A stretch of 64,000 nt of DNA, taken from positions 1 through 64,000 of the forward strand of contig JBDTEO010000010.1 in the NCBI GenBank assembly GCA_039922495.1. The letters are read 5' to 3'. The notes under the pieces are model-generated. The model was given only the letters and a program-made list of their open reading frames with translations. It searched no databases and was not told where the DNA came from. Origin of the DNA: JALYYC01 sp039922495 (GTDB taxonomy: Bacteria; Chloroflexota; Dormibacteria; CF-121). The translations under genes and the position numbers were made by a program. Of the stretch, positions 1 to 9,100 are shown piece by piece; position 1 is the stretch's first letter; every line of letters begins with the position of its first letter.

Positions 1-236
1 CGGATTCGAACCGCTGACCTCTGCTGCTCCAGGACGATCGGACCCAGAAAGTGGCGCTGTGGAACTTTGGCCTCGGGATCGTCGAGATGCCGATTCGCCG
101 TATCGGTGATGTCATCCCAGAAGATCGCCCAGTTGTCGGCCTCGTTCCAGACATAGGCGCGCTGGTAAACCGGGACTTGGAACTGAATGCGGCCGTTGAA
201 GAGGTCGTAGACGGTCTGTGTCGTCGGCTGCTGCAT
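1..236 (-). CDS. DUF262/GmrSD N-terminal domain protein, 5' part only (runs off window)
   Basis: This is the N-terminal 78 or so codons of a gene continuing beyond the left edge. Reading the minus strand from an ATG at 236 gives MQQPTTQTVYDLFNG, then QFQVPVYQRAYVW, a tryptophan/aspartate-rich stretch WAIFWDDI, and HFLGPIVLEQQ. The block (I/F)xVPxYQRxYxW, then WxxxxxDI and HFLGxIVL, is the signature of the DUF262 domain found in GmrS-type modification-dependent restriction enzymes and related ParB/Srx-fold NTPases. The frame also stays open upstream, so a GTG at 242 is possible; no Shine-Dalgarno (SD) sequence sits at the usual distance. A defence role follows from the family, not from this fragment, and the nuclease half is not visible. 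Confidence 0.75.
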   Translation of the reverse strand, partial: MQQPTTQTVYDLFNGRIQFQVPVYQRAYVWNEADNWAIFWDDITDTANRHLDDPEAKVPQRHFLGPIVLEQQRSAVRI

Positions 237-379
237 CAGCACTAAGGGTATGACAATGCCTCCATAACCCAGGTGGTTGGCCAGCGTTACCGGCGGACAG
301 CCGATTATGGCCGGGAAAAGCTTTAGAGTTTGTCACGCCATTGGACGGGATTCTTCCCCTGAGGATGATTGCGCTGGTC

Positions 380-1027
380 ATGTCTACGAACCAGCCGCCG
401 AAGATTCTCGGAACATGCTTCGCCCTGCGTCGACCAACCTCACTGCTGACCGCTCACCACGTAATCAAAAAACATGACCCAGGCACCTTGGGCGTGTTCT
501 TCATCGGCACGCCCACCTTGCGCCGCGTCACGGCGGTTCATCCTCACCCCAAAGCCGATGTAGCGATCCTTGAGGCGGAAGACCCCGCGGACAGCCCCAT
601 CGAACCGGCCACACAAATCCTTACGGGCATTCATCTAGGCGAGACCTTCATCGCCATCGGCTTTCCTTCAGAACTTATCTTTGGACAGGCCGGAGGGCAT
701 CCCCATCGGATGTTGATGGGTCATTACCAGCGATTCATGGACTATGAGAGCAACCTTCACGGCTACCGCTACGCCGCGGGAGAGATGAACGTTCCCAACC
801 CCAAGGGTATGAGTGGCGCACCGTTGTTACGGCCGGAGACGCCGCAATTCGTCAGTGGCTTGGCCACTGAGACCATCGATGTCGAGTCGTACCCATCGGT
901 GATTCATGAGGAAACGATCGATGGCCGGACGGACAAGATCACAGAGAAACGCCTAATCCAGTACGGCGTCTCGGTCATCCTCGGCAATCTGGTCGACTGG
1001 ATTAACGAGCGCATTCCGCCGGCGTAG
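380..1027 (+). CDS. Trypsin-like serine protease, no signal peptide
   Basis: About 215 residues with the three landmarks of a chymotrypsin-fold peptidase of the Trypsin_2 type in the right order: LGTCFAL...LLTAHHVI with the catalytic His, KADVAILE with the catalytic Asp, and PKGMSGAPLL with the nucleophilic Ser in GxSGxP. No signal peptide or membrane segment precedes the domain, so the protein is probably cytoplasmic. The start is uncertain: the frame opens with a TTG at 341, and ATG codons lie at 365 and 380; a GAGGA at 361-365 favours the ATG at 380. It is divergent from the DUF262 gene, with about 140 bases between them. Cytoplasmic proteases of this kind occur in defence and regulatory loci, but no partner is proven here. 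Confidence 0.7.
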   Translation: MSTNQPPKILGTCFALRRPTSLLTAHHVIKKHDPGTLGVFFIGTPTLRRVTAVHPHPKADVAILEAEDPADSPIEPATQILTGIHLGETFIAIGFPSELIFGQAGGHPHRMLMGHYQRFMDYESNLHGYRYAAGEMNVPNPKGMSGAPLLRPETPQFVSGLATETIDVESYPSVIHEETIDGRTDKITEKRLIQYGVSVILGNLVDWINERIPPA

Positions 1028-1108
1028 AGCGTGAGGCAGTTCATTGGCCAGATCCTCGAAGATCTGGTACGACTAAACCATGACCAACTCCAGGGCGTTG
1101 CTGATGGG

Positions 1109-1972
1109 CTAGCCTCTTACACCCGCCGGCGTCGTCAAGCCGCAGCTGCTGCTTCTGCCCCCGACTCGGCCGCCCAGGCTCTTCACGGCGTCAATCACGA
1201 CTACATTTGCCGCGCGAGGCACAGACGACGTTGCGATAAAGGCGGCACTGTGATGCTGCTGAGTCCGCGACGGCACCCAGTCCCATCGATCGCTGCGCTT
1301 TCCCGTCCAGACGATGAACCCATGACGGTCCTCGCCTCTGCGGATGATCCGATAACCAGGCACGCCTCGACGAATGAAGTCCTCCCGGCCCACTTGACGC
1401 ATATGTCTATCCGCGGAAGACGTCGACTCGAAGGAAGGCAGGACTCCGCGAACACGCGAGAGTGGAAGGCTCTCGAGCGATACGACCACGGTCAGGTCGA
1501 AGACACGCGATAGCCGTCGCGGTACCGGCTGCAGCGGAACCTGCAAATTGAATTGTGGATCACGAACTAGTGCAGCAACTCTATCGAGCTGCGCCTTGTT
1601 GAAGCGATGGTGCACGATGAACTGGACACCGTCAAGGCAAGTCCCACGCCAGGCACGACATGACAGAACCGACATTCCACGAAACCACCCGGTCCAATAG
1701 ACGCCTGAACCGGTGCTATTTGTGAGCAACCAGACTTCGAGGTCGCGATCCGCGGCAGCCTGCCTCACCCCCTTGACCAGCGCCTCGACCTGGGCGCTGC
1801 GCGACATTGCGTCGAATGCCTGCGCCTCGGCCCTACTGCGGCCCTCCTCCCGCAACTTCTCGCGGATGGGTCCCGCTTCGAGGTTTAGTAGCTTGCGAAA
1901 CTTAGCGGCAAATGTGCGGTCCTCTGCCGAGTCCCACGCAGCAAAGTTCTTCATCTGAAGATCGAAATGCAC
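1109..1972 (-). CDS. Hypothetical protein (287 aa)
   Basis: Not recognised. The first 170 residues look like real protein: an amphipathic helical N terminus (MKNFAAWDSAEDRTFAAKFRKLLNLEAG), then a beta/alpha pattern around LEVWLLTNSTGSGVYW and a Trp-rich stretch. The last 60 residues are less convincing. The GTG start at 1972 has no clear SD and lies 15 bases after the stop of the 74-codon gene upstream, in the same reading frame, so the two are either coupled neighbours or one gene split by a TGA. A plus-strand ORF overlaps the 3' half but has composition typical of an antisense shadow. Confidence 0.5.
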   Translation of the reverse strand: MHFDLQMKNFAAWDSAEDRTFAAKFRKLLNLEAGPIREKLREEGRSRAEAQAFDAMSRSAQVEALVKGVRQAAADRDLEVWLLTNSTGSGVYWTGWFRGMSVLSCRAWRGTCLDGVQFIVHHRFNKAQLDRVAALVRDPQFNLQVPLQPVPRRLSRVFDLTVVVSLESLPLSRVRGVLPSFESTSSADRHMRQVGREDFIRRGVPGYRIIRRGEDRHGFIVWTGKRSDRWDWVPSRTQQHHSAAFIATSSVPRAANVVVIDAVKSLGGRVGGRSSSCGLTTPAGVRG

Positions 1973-1987
1973 GCGAAGCGGATCCGA

Positions 1988-2212
1988 TCAATTAGGGCTG
2001 CGATCCTTTTTGTGGAATCGTCGTCGAGCTTGATCTTCGGTAAGCCTAAAGAGGTAGACCGTCTTCTCGTGATAGGCCAGTAAGGGGGCTCCTTCCACCT
2101 CGTCTAGCAGTTCGGCTAATGACAAGCAGCGAACCTTGGCCAGCTCGATACGCTCGCGCATATTCCCAAGGGCCATAAATTGCTCAGTTTCACAATCGAT
2201 GGGCGCGCTCAT
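1988..2212 (-). CDS. Small hypothetical protein (74 aa)
   Basis: A 74-residue acidic/helical product (MSAPIDCETEQFMALGNMRERIELAKVRC, then LLDEVEGAPLLAYHEKTVYLFRLTEDQARRRFHKK). No family recognised and no membrane segment. It lies immediately upstream of, and in the same frame as, the 287-residue gene, separated by one TGA at 1990-1988 and five further sense codons. It may be a separate first gene of a two-gene operon or the N terminus of a longer protein interrupted by a nonsense codon. Codon use looks coding, but the short length keeps confidence moderate. Confidence 0.45.
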   Translation of the reverse strand: MSAPIDCETEQFMALGNMRERIELAKVRCLSLAELLDEVEGAPLLAYHEKTVYLFRLTEDQARRRFHKKDRSPN

Positions 2213-2347
2213 CTGCCGTCACTGCTAGCCCGATGCGGGACGACCTTTCGGTCGAGGGGAATGGCCTAGACCTGGGACCGTGGTCGCCAAGACGAAGATT
2301 CGCCATGCAGCGAGCGAGTTATCATCATCCGCAGGTAAACAAGGACT

Positions 2348-2794
2348 ATGGCCGGATTGCGAACTCGTTGGTTGTGGCTCTGGACGGCGACCATCACGGT
2401 CGCGACGATTGCGGTTCTCGGTGTCAATTTCATACTCGTGGGCATCAGCTTTCTGAGTTGGGGAGCGGCGACGGTGCTGGCGTTGGTTCTTTGTGGGCTT
2501 CTGGGTGTCTTTTTTGGCTGGCTCAACCATGACCGTCCGTATGGTGCCCTGTGGTCGGTCGCTTGGATAAGCGCAGGCAGCATATTCGTGTTGATAGTCC
2601 TGCAGTACCTCGTCGCAGCTTTCATACTCCCTGCTTGCGACTATCCGAACCAAGCCAATTGCTTCGAGGACCACTCGGCTGCCATGGGCGGGCTGGCGGC
2701 AACGGTTGCGTGCGCCGCCCTGGGCGGGTTCCTCGGCTTGAGTGCCATTAGCGCGACTGCCCTCCGGCGAAGATTGGGTCAAAGGAGCGCCTGA
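2348..2794 (+). CDS. Small integral membrane protein (about four TM helices)
   Basis: 148 residues, largely hydrophobic, with about four predicted membrane helices: LWTATITVATIAVLGVNFI, TVLALVLCGLLGVFFGWL, SAGSIFVLIVLQYLVAAFIL and LAATVACAALGGFLGL, ending in a basic tail RRRLGQRSA. The loop between the third and fourth helices has two cysteines (ACDYPNQANCFED) that could form an extracytoplasmic disulfide. An AAGGA at 2341-2345 lies just ahead of the ATG. The family is not recognised. It converges on the RHS-repeat gene, ending 194 bases from that gene's 3' end. A membrane immunity protein for the RHS tip is one speculation; an unrelated accessory protein is equally possible. Confidence 0.65.
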   Translation: MAGLRTRWLWLWTATITVATIAVLGVNFILVGISFLSWGAATVLALVLCGLLGVFFGWLNHDRPYGALWSVAWISAGSIFVLIVLQYLVAAFILPACDYPNQANCFEDHSAAMGGLAATVACAALGGFLGLSAISATALRRRLGQRSA

Positions 2795-2988
2795 CCGCCC
2801 GACAGGGCGCGGGATCCTCGCTTTCAATATCTCGTTCCCCGACCGCAGCTTTCCCCCCAGCCCTGGAGCGTCTTGTGGTATCCACCAGTGTTCGGCCTCC
2901 TTGCGGAGCGTATCAAGCTTTTGGCGGCATTCGCGAAGGCTGCCCCCTGTGAGCAACTGACGCGTGGTCTTGCAGTTACCGCTAGAAA

Positions 2989-5900
2989 TTATTCGTCTCT
3001 ATGCCAATTCTTGTGGATTCCGGGGAAGTACATTGTGGGGCAGGACTTGTAATGTGGAATGTAATCTTCGCAAATTGAAGCCCTGGTGCCCTCGTCATTA
3101 ACTGGCTTGTGCATCGCCCGATCCAGAGCCGCATCAGCGTTCAATGCCAAAGGTGCTGCAGCGCGGAGGGAATACCGGCACCCACCGTAGCGCCCGAAAT
3201 GGGTGCAATAACGGAAGGAGTATGAGACATAGTAGAAGGCGTAAACCGGCACGGATACGGTTTCTAGAACTCCACGCCAAAAGCCGCGCCAACTGAATTT
3301 TCCGGAAAGGTCGTATTGGTCGAGCGGATCCTGATTAGCGTAATCATATTGGTTGGCAGAGCCACCAGGCACCGGATCAACGGACAGAAACCGACCTAAG
3401 CCCGGACTGTACACCCGCGCACCCATCAATACGATTCCAGCAAGCGCGTCACCTGAGTCTCGTCGTTTCCCCCCGAGCCATGCGTAGCGCGGCGTGACAG
3501 TGTTGCTCGACCGTGGAACGCCGAACTCCGTGCACTCGAAGTAGGCATCGGTTCCGTTGGCGCTGCTGCTGTTCACAGCCGTCGCAACCACGTCGCCGTG
3601 CAGGTTGGTGAGCTGCAGTTCCTCAGAGCCGCTGCTGCTCACGATTGCCGCCAGGTTGCCGTCGACACCGTCGACGTTGCGGGTCCAGCTCCCGTCAGAC
3701 GCGCCGATCCACGCTGGGCTGTCGCTGCCGTTGGCAAAGTAATTCGTTTGGACGGTGCTCCCAGTGGTGATCGTCGCAATCCGCGCGCTCGGATCTAAGG
3801 CGAAGGTCTTGCTCGGCGTTCCCTGGCTCTGGCTCGCGACCATATCGTCGACGTAGTAGCCGTTGCCCAACGTTGTTCCGCCTGCATCCGAGGCTGGCAC
3901 TGTGGTGGTCCGGCCGAGCGGGTCGTACGCGTAGCCCTGACTGACCAGGAGCCGGTCGGCTTCGTCATAGCCGTGACTCGTGACCGTTGGGGTGGTCGAG
4001 GTGCTGCAGACGCCGCTCGTCCCGGCCGGGTACGCACTCAGGCTCTGTCTGTTGCTGTCGGCGTCGTAGGCGTAGGTCCGCGTTGTGCAGGCCGCTGGAT
4101 TGATGGTGTTGTCGGTGTCGGCCACGGAGATGAGGCGTCCATCGTTGTCGTAGGTCAGGGCCTGCGAGGAGCCGTTGCTCGATTGAGACAGGATCTGCCC
4201 GTGGGCACTATAGCTGGCGCTGAAGCTAAGCCAAGTGGTGGAACCCATTACGTAAGCCAGCGAAATACTCTGTCCGGCGTCATCGTAGTGCCGGGTGGCC
4301 ACGAGCCCATTGGGATAGGTCTCGCTAGCCATCGCGCCGTTGGCGTCGTAGACCGCGGAGAAGCCAGGTGGGAACCAGTTGCTATCAGCTAGGTTCGTGA
4401 GGAGGCGACGGTGCTCGGTCGTGCTTCCGCTACCGCCATCGTAGGTGTAGGTCACGGTGCCCTTGCCGTCGTTGAGGCTCGCCGTCAAGCCATCCGCGGT
4501 GTAGCTGAGCCCCGCCGCGTTGTTGTTCGCGTCCCTGTACGAAATGACCCGACCGTCGCCATCGTAGCCGGTTGAGATCTGGCTGCTGAGCGCCGGTGCG
4601 CTGCTTGGGCAACTCGTTGGGGCGGTACCAGAGATATTGCCACTGAGCGTCGTCAGTCCGGTGTTCGGGTCGTAGCCGGTGTAGACGGCGGGCAACGCAC
4701 TGTCGCCGACGTTACTGGTGGCGATGTTGCGGACACACTCGCGCTGCCCGGAGTCATACACAGTCGTGGTCGTGCGACTTGGGCAACTGCTGCTGCAGCT
4801 CGCGTCGGCTTCGGTCACGCCGACCGCCTCCCCCCACATGTTGTAGGTGGTGTTGCTCGTCAGGAGATGCGGACCTGTACTCGGTTGTGCCACCGGTCCC
4901 GTCTGGCAGAGCAGACCAGCCTCGGCCGCGTTGGCGCACCCACCAGAACCCGTCGCCGCGAAGTAGGTGTTGAGGGCAGCGTGGGCATCACCGCCGTTCT
5001 GATTGGCCGGCATCCGAGTCTCAATGACGTGGCCCTGGGCGTCGTAGCGTGTGGTGGTCACGATATCGGCCGTGCTACCGCCCATCACGGTCGTTTTGGT
5101 AGTCGGCTGGCGCAGGGTCCAGCCGGTGGTGTCGCCGCTCACGATGGCGGCGTAACCTTTGTGGGAAGTCCGCGCGTCGTGGTCGACCGCGTCTGAGGTC
5201 TGAGCCGCGGCCGTGATCGTGGTCGGCAGACGGTAGGGTCCGCCGTCCGCAGCCACGTCGTTGTTGGGCGCTCCCTCGTCAAAAGTGGTGTGCGTGTGGG
5301 TGCGTGCGTCAACCGTGGAACCTGAGGAGAGCACAACCGGGTGCATGGACCCCACCGTGTCGGTGAGCTCGGTTCCGTCCGGTGAATAGATGTTGTTCGT
5401 CGACAGCAGTGCTGCCCGGTCTGATGAGGCTGGGATGCTAGCGACGTAGCCGTCAAGGTCTGGATAGTTGGACGGTGACAGCGCCTCGTCTCGTGCCAGG
5501 GCACTTAACTGCGTGAGCGTGTTGCCGAACTTGTCGTAACCGCTGGTGCCGATCTGCCAGGCGCCGGCTCCGTAGTTGGCCGTATTGACGTTACGGCCAT
5601 TGACGTCCAGATAGTGAAGGGTTGCATATGGCCAATCGCTGCTTGAAACGCTCCCAGCCGTCGTGCCGAGGGGCATGGGATGGTTGGGGCTGAAGATCGC
5701 CGCCGCATAGCTGGGCAGGTCGGAGGTCTCACCCCAGGCAGAGGTGGTTGCTGACCCCATCTCGATCGGGGCTCCCGTCCCCGTGAAGGGAACGTTGTAG
5801 ACCACGGTCGTGGTGTCCGTGCCGCCTGAGGGATCCGGACGGGACACCTGGCTGAGTCGTCCCGACGAGTCGAAGCTGAACGACCACGCGTTGAGTCCAG

Positions 5901-6156
5901 GCGGCGTCACCGAGCTGATCCGGAGATCGGAGCCGTAGGCGTAGGTCGTCCTCAGGTTGGGAAGGCGCGCGTCCCATGATTGGCGCAGGAACCCATTGGC
6001 GTCATAGGCGAAGCTCGCGATCGCGACCGGGGTCATCTGGTTGTTGTTGCTCGGATCGGCAGCCGTGAAGCTGATCGATTGCAGCAGCCCCGGGTAGTTG
6101 CCCAGTGTCGACCCAGTCGGGGGTGCGGCCGTGGTCGCGGTGTAGGTCAACGTCAA
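2989..6156 (-). CDS. RHS/YD-repeat protein, C-terminal part with variable tip (downstream of frameshift)
   Basis: The C-terminal 1055 residues of a very large secreted YD-repeat protein. Repeats of the YDxxGR/YDADSN type (YDNDGRLISV, YAYDADSNRQSL, YDEADRLLVSQGYAYDPLGR) build the RHS shell. They end in the conserved core around GARVYSPGLGRFLSVDP and YDYANQDPLDQYDLSGK at about base 3300. After YDLSGK comes a tip of about 100 residues rich in aromatic residues and Cys, the position of toxin domains in RHS/polymorphic toxins; its fold is not recognised. The first codons, TTG ACG TTG ACC, continue homology that begins upstream: the frame read through 6187 gives PLTTPGCRTLTLTYT, so this is not an independent gene but the continuation of the upstream ORF after a one-base frame change. 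Confidence 0.85.
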   Translation of the reverse strand: MTLTYTATTAAPPTGSTLGNYPGLLQSISFTAADPSNNNQMTPVAIASFAYDANGFLRQSWDARLPNLRTTYAYGSDLRISSVTPPGLNAWSFSFDSSGRLSQVSRPDPSGGTDTTTVVYNVPFTGTGAPIEMGSATTSAWGETSDLPSYAAAIFSPNHPMPLGTTAGSVSSSDWPYATLHYLDVNGRNVNTANYGAGAWQIGTSGYDKFGNTLTQLSALARDEALSPSNYPDLDGYVASIPASSDRAALLSTNNIYSPDGTELTDTVGSMHPVVLSSGSTVDARTHTHTTFDEGAPNNDVAADGGPYRLPTTITAAAQTSDAVDHDARTSHKGYAAIVSGDTTGWTLRQPTTKTTVMGGSTADIVTTTRYDAQGHVIETRMPANQNGGDAHAALNTYFAATGSGGCANAAEAGLLCQTGPVAQPSTGPHLLTSNTTYNMWGEAVGVTEADASCSSSCPSRTTTTVYDSGQRECVRNIATSNVGDSALPAVYTGYDPNTGLTTLSGNISGTAPTSCPSSAPALSSQISTGYDGDGRVISYRDANNNAAGLSYTADGLTASLNDGKGTVTYTYDGGSGSTTEHRRLLTNLADSNWFPPGFSAVYDANGAMASETYPNGLVATRHYDDAGQSISLAYVMGSTTWLSFSASYSAHGQILSQSSNGSSQALTYDNDGRLISVADTDNTINPAACTTRTYAYDADSNRQSLSAYPAGTSGVCSTSTTPTVTSHGYDEADRLLVSQGYAYDPLGRTTTVPASDAGGTTLGNGYYVDDMVASQSQGTPSKTFALDPSARIATITTGSTVQTNYFANGSDSPAWIGASDGSWTRNVDGVDGNLAAIVSSSGSEELQLTNLHGDVVATAVNSSSANGTDAYFECTEFGVPRSSNTVTPRYAWLGGKRRDSGDALAGIVLMGARVYSPGLGRFLSVDPVPGGSANQYDYANQDPLDQYDLSGKFSWRGFWRGVLETVSVPVYAFYYVSYSFRYCTHFGRYGGCRYSLRAAAPLALNADAALDRAMHKPVNDEGTRASICEDYIPHYKSCPTMYFPGIHKNWHRDE

Positions 6157-9100
6157 CGTCCGGCAACCGGGAGTGGTGAGGGGCTGCCCGTGCAGGCGAC
6201 ACCGACCGGCGCCGGGCCGACGACCTGCGTCACTCGGCCGTCGCCATCGAAGCTGTAGCTCGTGGTTGTCGAGCTTCCCGGTTCCGCCACGCTCGCCACC
6301 TGCCAGGTGTTGCCCCCGTCGGAGCTATTCCAGGTGGTGATGGTTCCGTCCGCGTCGGTCATGGTGAACTGGGAAGCCGACGTCTTGCTCAGAACTGAGC
6401 CGTCGTGGGCGTCGCCCTGGCCGCTGTAACTGATCGGGTAGGAGGAGGTTGATGTCGTGGGCGTGTAGACGTCCTCACTGCCGCCCGGCGCAGTCAAGAC
6501 AACATAGCCCTGAGCGGTGTAGTCACGGATGGTGAGGTTGGAGTCTCCGGCAGCTGGGCCGGGCAGGTTGGTCTGCCATTCAGCTCCCTGGACACCATCC
6601 GCCACCAGGGTGAGGTCGTCATAGTAGACGGCGTCGCCGGTTTTGCCCACGTTGAAGCCGTTGTAGAGGCGGATGAACGCCTCGGTGGCCCCGTCTGGAA
6701 CGGTGAAGGTAACCAGGACCAGTTGCCACGCGCCAGTCGCCGTTGGCATGGTTCCATCGATTTCAACGTAGCCCTGACTGCCGATTTGATCAAAGACGAC
6801 TGGTCGCTCGCCCCGCGTGGAACTGTCGGGGGTGAGTCCGGTTCCAGACGGCACATACTCACGCGCAGTGAAGGTATAGGTGTGTCCGGGTTTCAAGCCC
6901 AACCGCAAGCCACCGTTATCGCCGCCTATTGGGATATACGTGTCCCAGCATGGCCCAGTGCATGATGGGCCCGCGGACGGAGCCAGCTGGAGACTGTTGC
7001 TACCCAGGACCGTTGGGGAAGTCGCTGTCGTAGCGGTTGTGTTGACGGGTGAGCTCCACCCGTTGAGCGGCGGCTCGGCGTCATGAAGGTTGGACGGCAG
7101 CAAGTTGCGCAGCTCCGCCGTGGGATCGATGGTCGTGATCGACCGACCCACCGATAGGTCGCCGATGGCGCTCGGCACTGAGGCGTCGGTGGCACCGACT
7201 TGGTAATCACCGGTTAGCAGACTGACCGCACCCGGTCCAACCTTTTCAGTAGCGTATGTGGCACCAAAAGCATGGCTGAGAAGCTGCACGTTATGGGTTG
7301 GCGAACAAGCGGAAGGACTTGTTAGCGATTGGGTCTGACTGCTGTAGAAGCAGGCCTCGACCTGAATCAGTCCATCGGAACCGCCCGCGCTTCTAACTGA
7401 ATTGACGAGGTTCCAGTTGAGCGCGCTGAAGTTGCCATTGGTGTCTCCCGCGACCGGCCAGGTTGGGTTGTTGTTGGTTCCGGGCAGGGTCACGTCCGTG
7501 GCCGGAATCTGGGAGAAGGTGGCGGTACTACCCTGGCGGTAAAAGTAATCAGCGTATGGGTAAGTCGTGGGCGCGTTGGCCGACAGCGCCGCTGAGGCCT
7601 GGGTGCGATCCTGGTCGGCCGGCGTCGTGAGCGAGCCGGCGGACCCAATGTTAAAGGCGTAGGAGGCGATGCTTCCAGGCAGCCCGCCAAGGTTTAATGC
7701 CTGCACCTGAATCGTGTGCTGCCCCACCGCCGGGCTCCAGCTCAGCGTAGTTGCGGTTGTTGTCGCTGACCACCCACCGCCGTCCTCCTGGTATTGGTAG
7801 CCGGAGACATCGGTCGAAGAATCGCTCCAGGAAAAGCTGCAGCTTGTGCTGGCCGGCGCCCAGGCATTCTGCAGGCAATTTGTACTGCTGACCGTCGGCG
7901 CGGGATCTAAGGTCGTATCGATCGTAAACTCGCACCAGGGCGAGTAGTTCTGCGAATAGGAAATACCATCCCATCCGCGCACTCGCCAGCTATATGTGCT
8001 GCCGTTGACAAAGTTCGCGGCGGGGACTGTCCAGGAAGCGGTCGAACCCGAGGCGACCGACGCGGAGTAGTTCTGGCCGCCGATCTCCGAGCCTCCCGTG
8101 TGCCAGATCTCGAATGCGCCCTGAACGGTACCGCCATCGGGATCGGAAACCGCCACCGATAGCGTCGGCGTGGTCGTCGACATGTAGGGCCGACCGCTGC
8201 CCGTGGTGCACGTCGATGCGGGTGACGTGGCAGAATTGGTCGGAGTATTCGGGTAATTGTCGTATGTGACGGAGAGAGTGGCGGCTCCCTTGAATCTCTT
8301 CCAGCCGTAACTGTCGCTCTCGTTAGCGGCCCGAGCCTCGAGGTCCCAAACTCCGCTCCCTAGAGCTGCCCAGTGCTGCGCCAAGCTGGTTACGCCAAAG
8401 TTGATGTTGGCTGGGCCGCAGCTACTGGAGTAACCGTGGGCGGCGGACACTGCTGCCCACTTAGTGGCCACATTTGGCTGGTTGGCCCAGTCAAGATTTG
8501 ATCCGTAGTTCGCCGCAAGGTCCCAGATGTCGACCTCGCGGGCGCTGCATGAGTACGCCCAGAACTCGTAGAGCGAAAGGGTCGCGGCAGTGACGTATTT
8601 GCCCGTGTAGCTCGAGTTTGAAAAGCCGTAGAAAGCGCGCTCCTTGTTCGACCCGCTGTTCCACGTGCCGGTGTTCGCTATACCGGTGTAGGTCCCACTC
8701 CACTCTTGGATCTGGAGGGAATTGTTGTAATTCATGTAGTTGCAGCAGCTGTCGATGTAGTCGTAGTTGCTCTGGCCAATATTGGTCGACGGGTCGATCG
8801 TGACCGGATAGGTGACGGTCGGGTCGGCCAAAAATGCTGGGTCGGGTGCCACCTGCAGGACCTGTCCGCCGCTTGTTGTCACCAGCTTCGTGGCAACGGG
8901 CTCCGACCGCGTGGGCATATCCGCATGAGGGTCCATCGCAGCGCCGTACATCTGCGGTGGCAGCGTGGTGAAGACCTCGTCGCCTTTGCTGTTACGGTAG
9001 TGCAGCGTGCCGGCGGGCCCCTGGGTCACGGTAACCCCGTGCAGGTCGAGAGGCAGGTTAAAGCTGAGCGGCCCTTTGGGACGGCTCGTCAATACAAACC

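Noticed and set aside
1..30. tRNA T-arm-like string (ggattcgaacc) at the left edge, suggesting a tRNA end or attachment site
   Set aside because: No anticodon or D arm follows on the minus strand, and the bases are explained as codons of the DUF262 protein (...LEQQRSAVRI).
1031..1513. Plus-strand ORF of 160 codons after the protease gene
   Set aside because: Most of it is antisense to the 287-codon ORF and has low-complexity Arg/Ala/His composition. Its first 25 codons look plausible but do not match anything.
2225..2956. Minus-strand ORF of 243 codons
   Set aside because: It lies antisense to the four-TM protein gene, is rich in Arg/Gln/Ser of shadow type and has no SD. Only its first 50 codons look mildly protein-like, so no gene is called; 2795-2988 is left as an intergenic gap.
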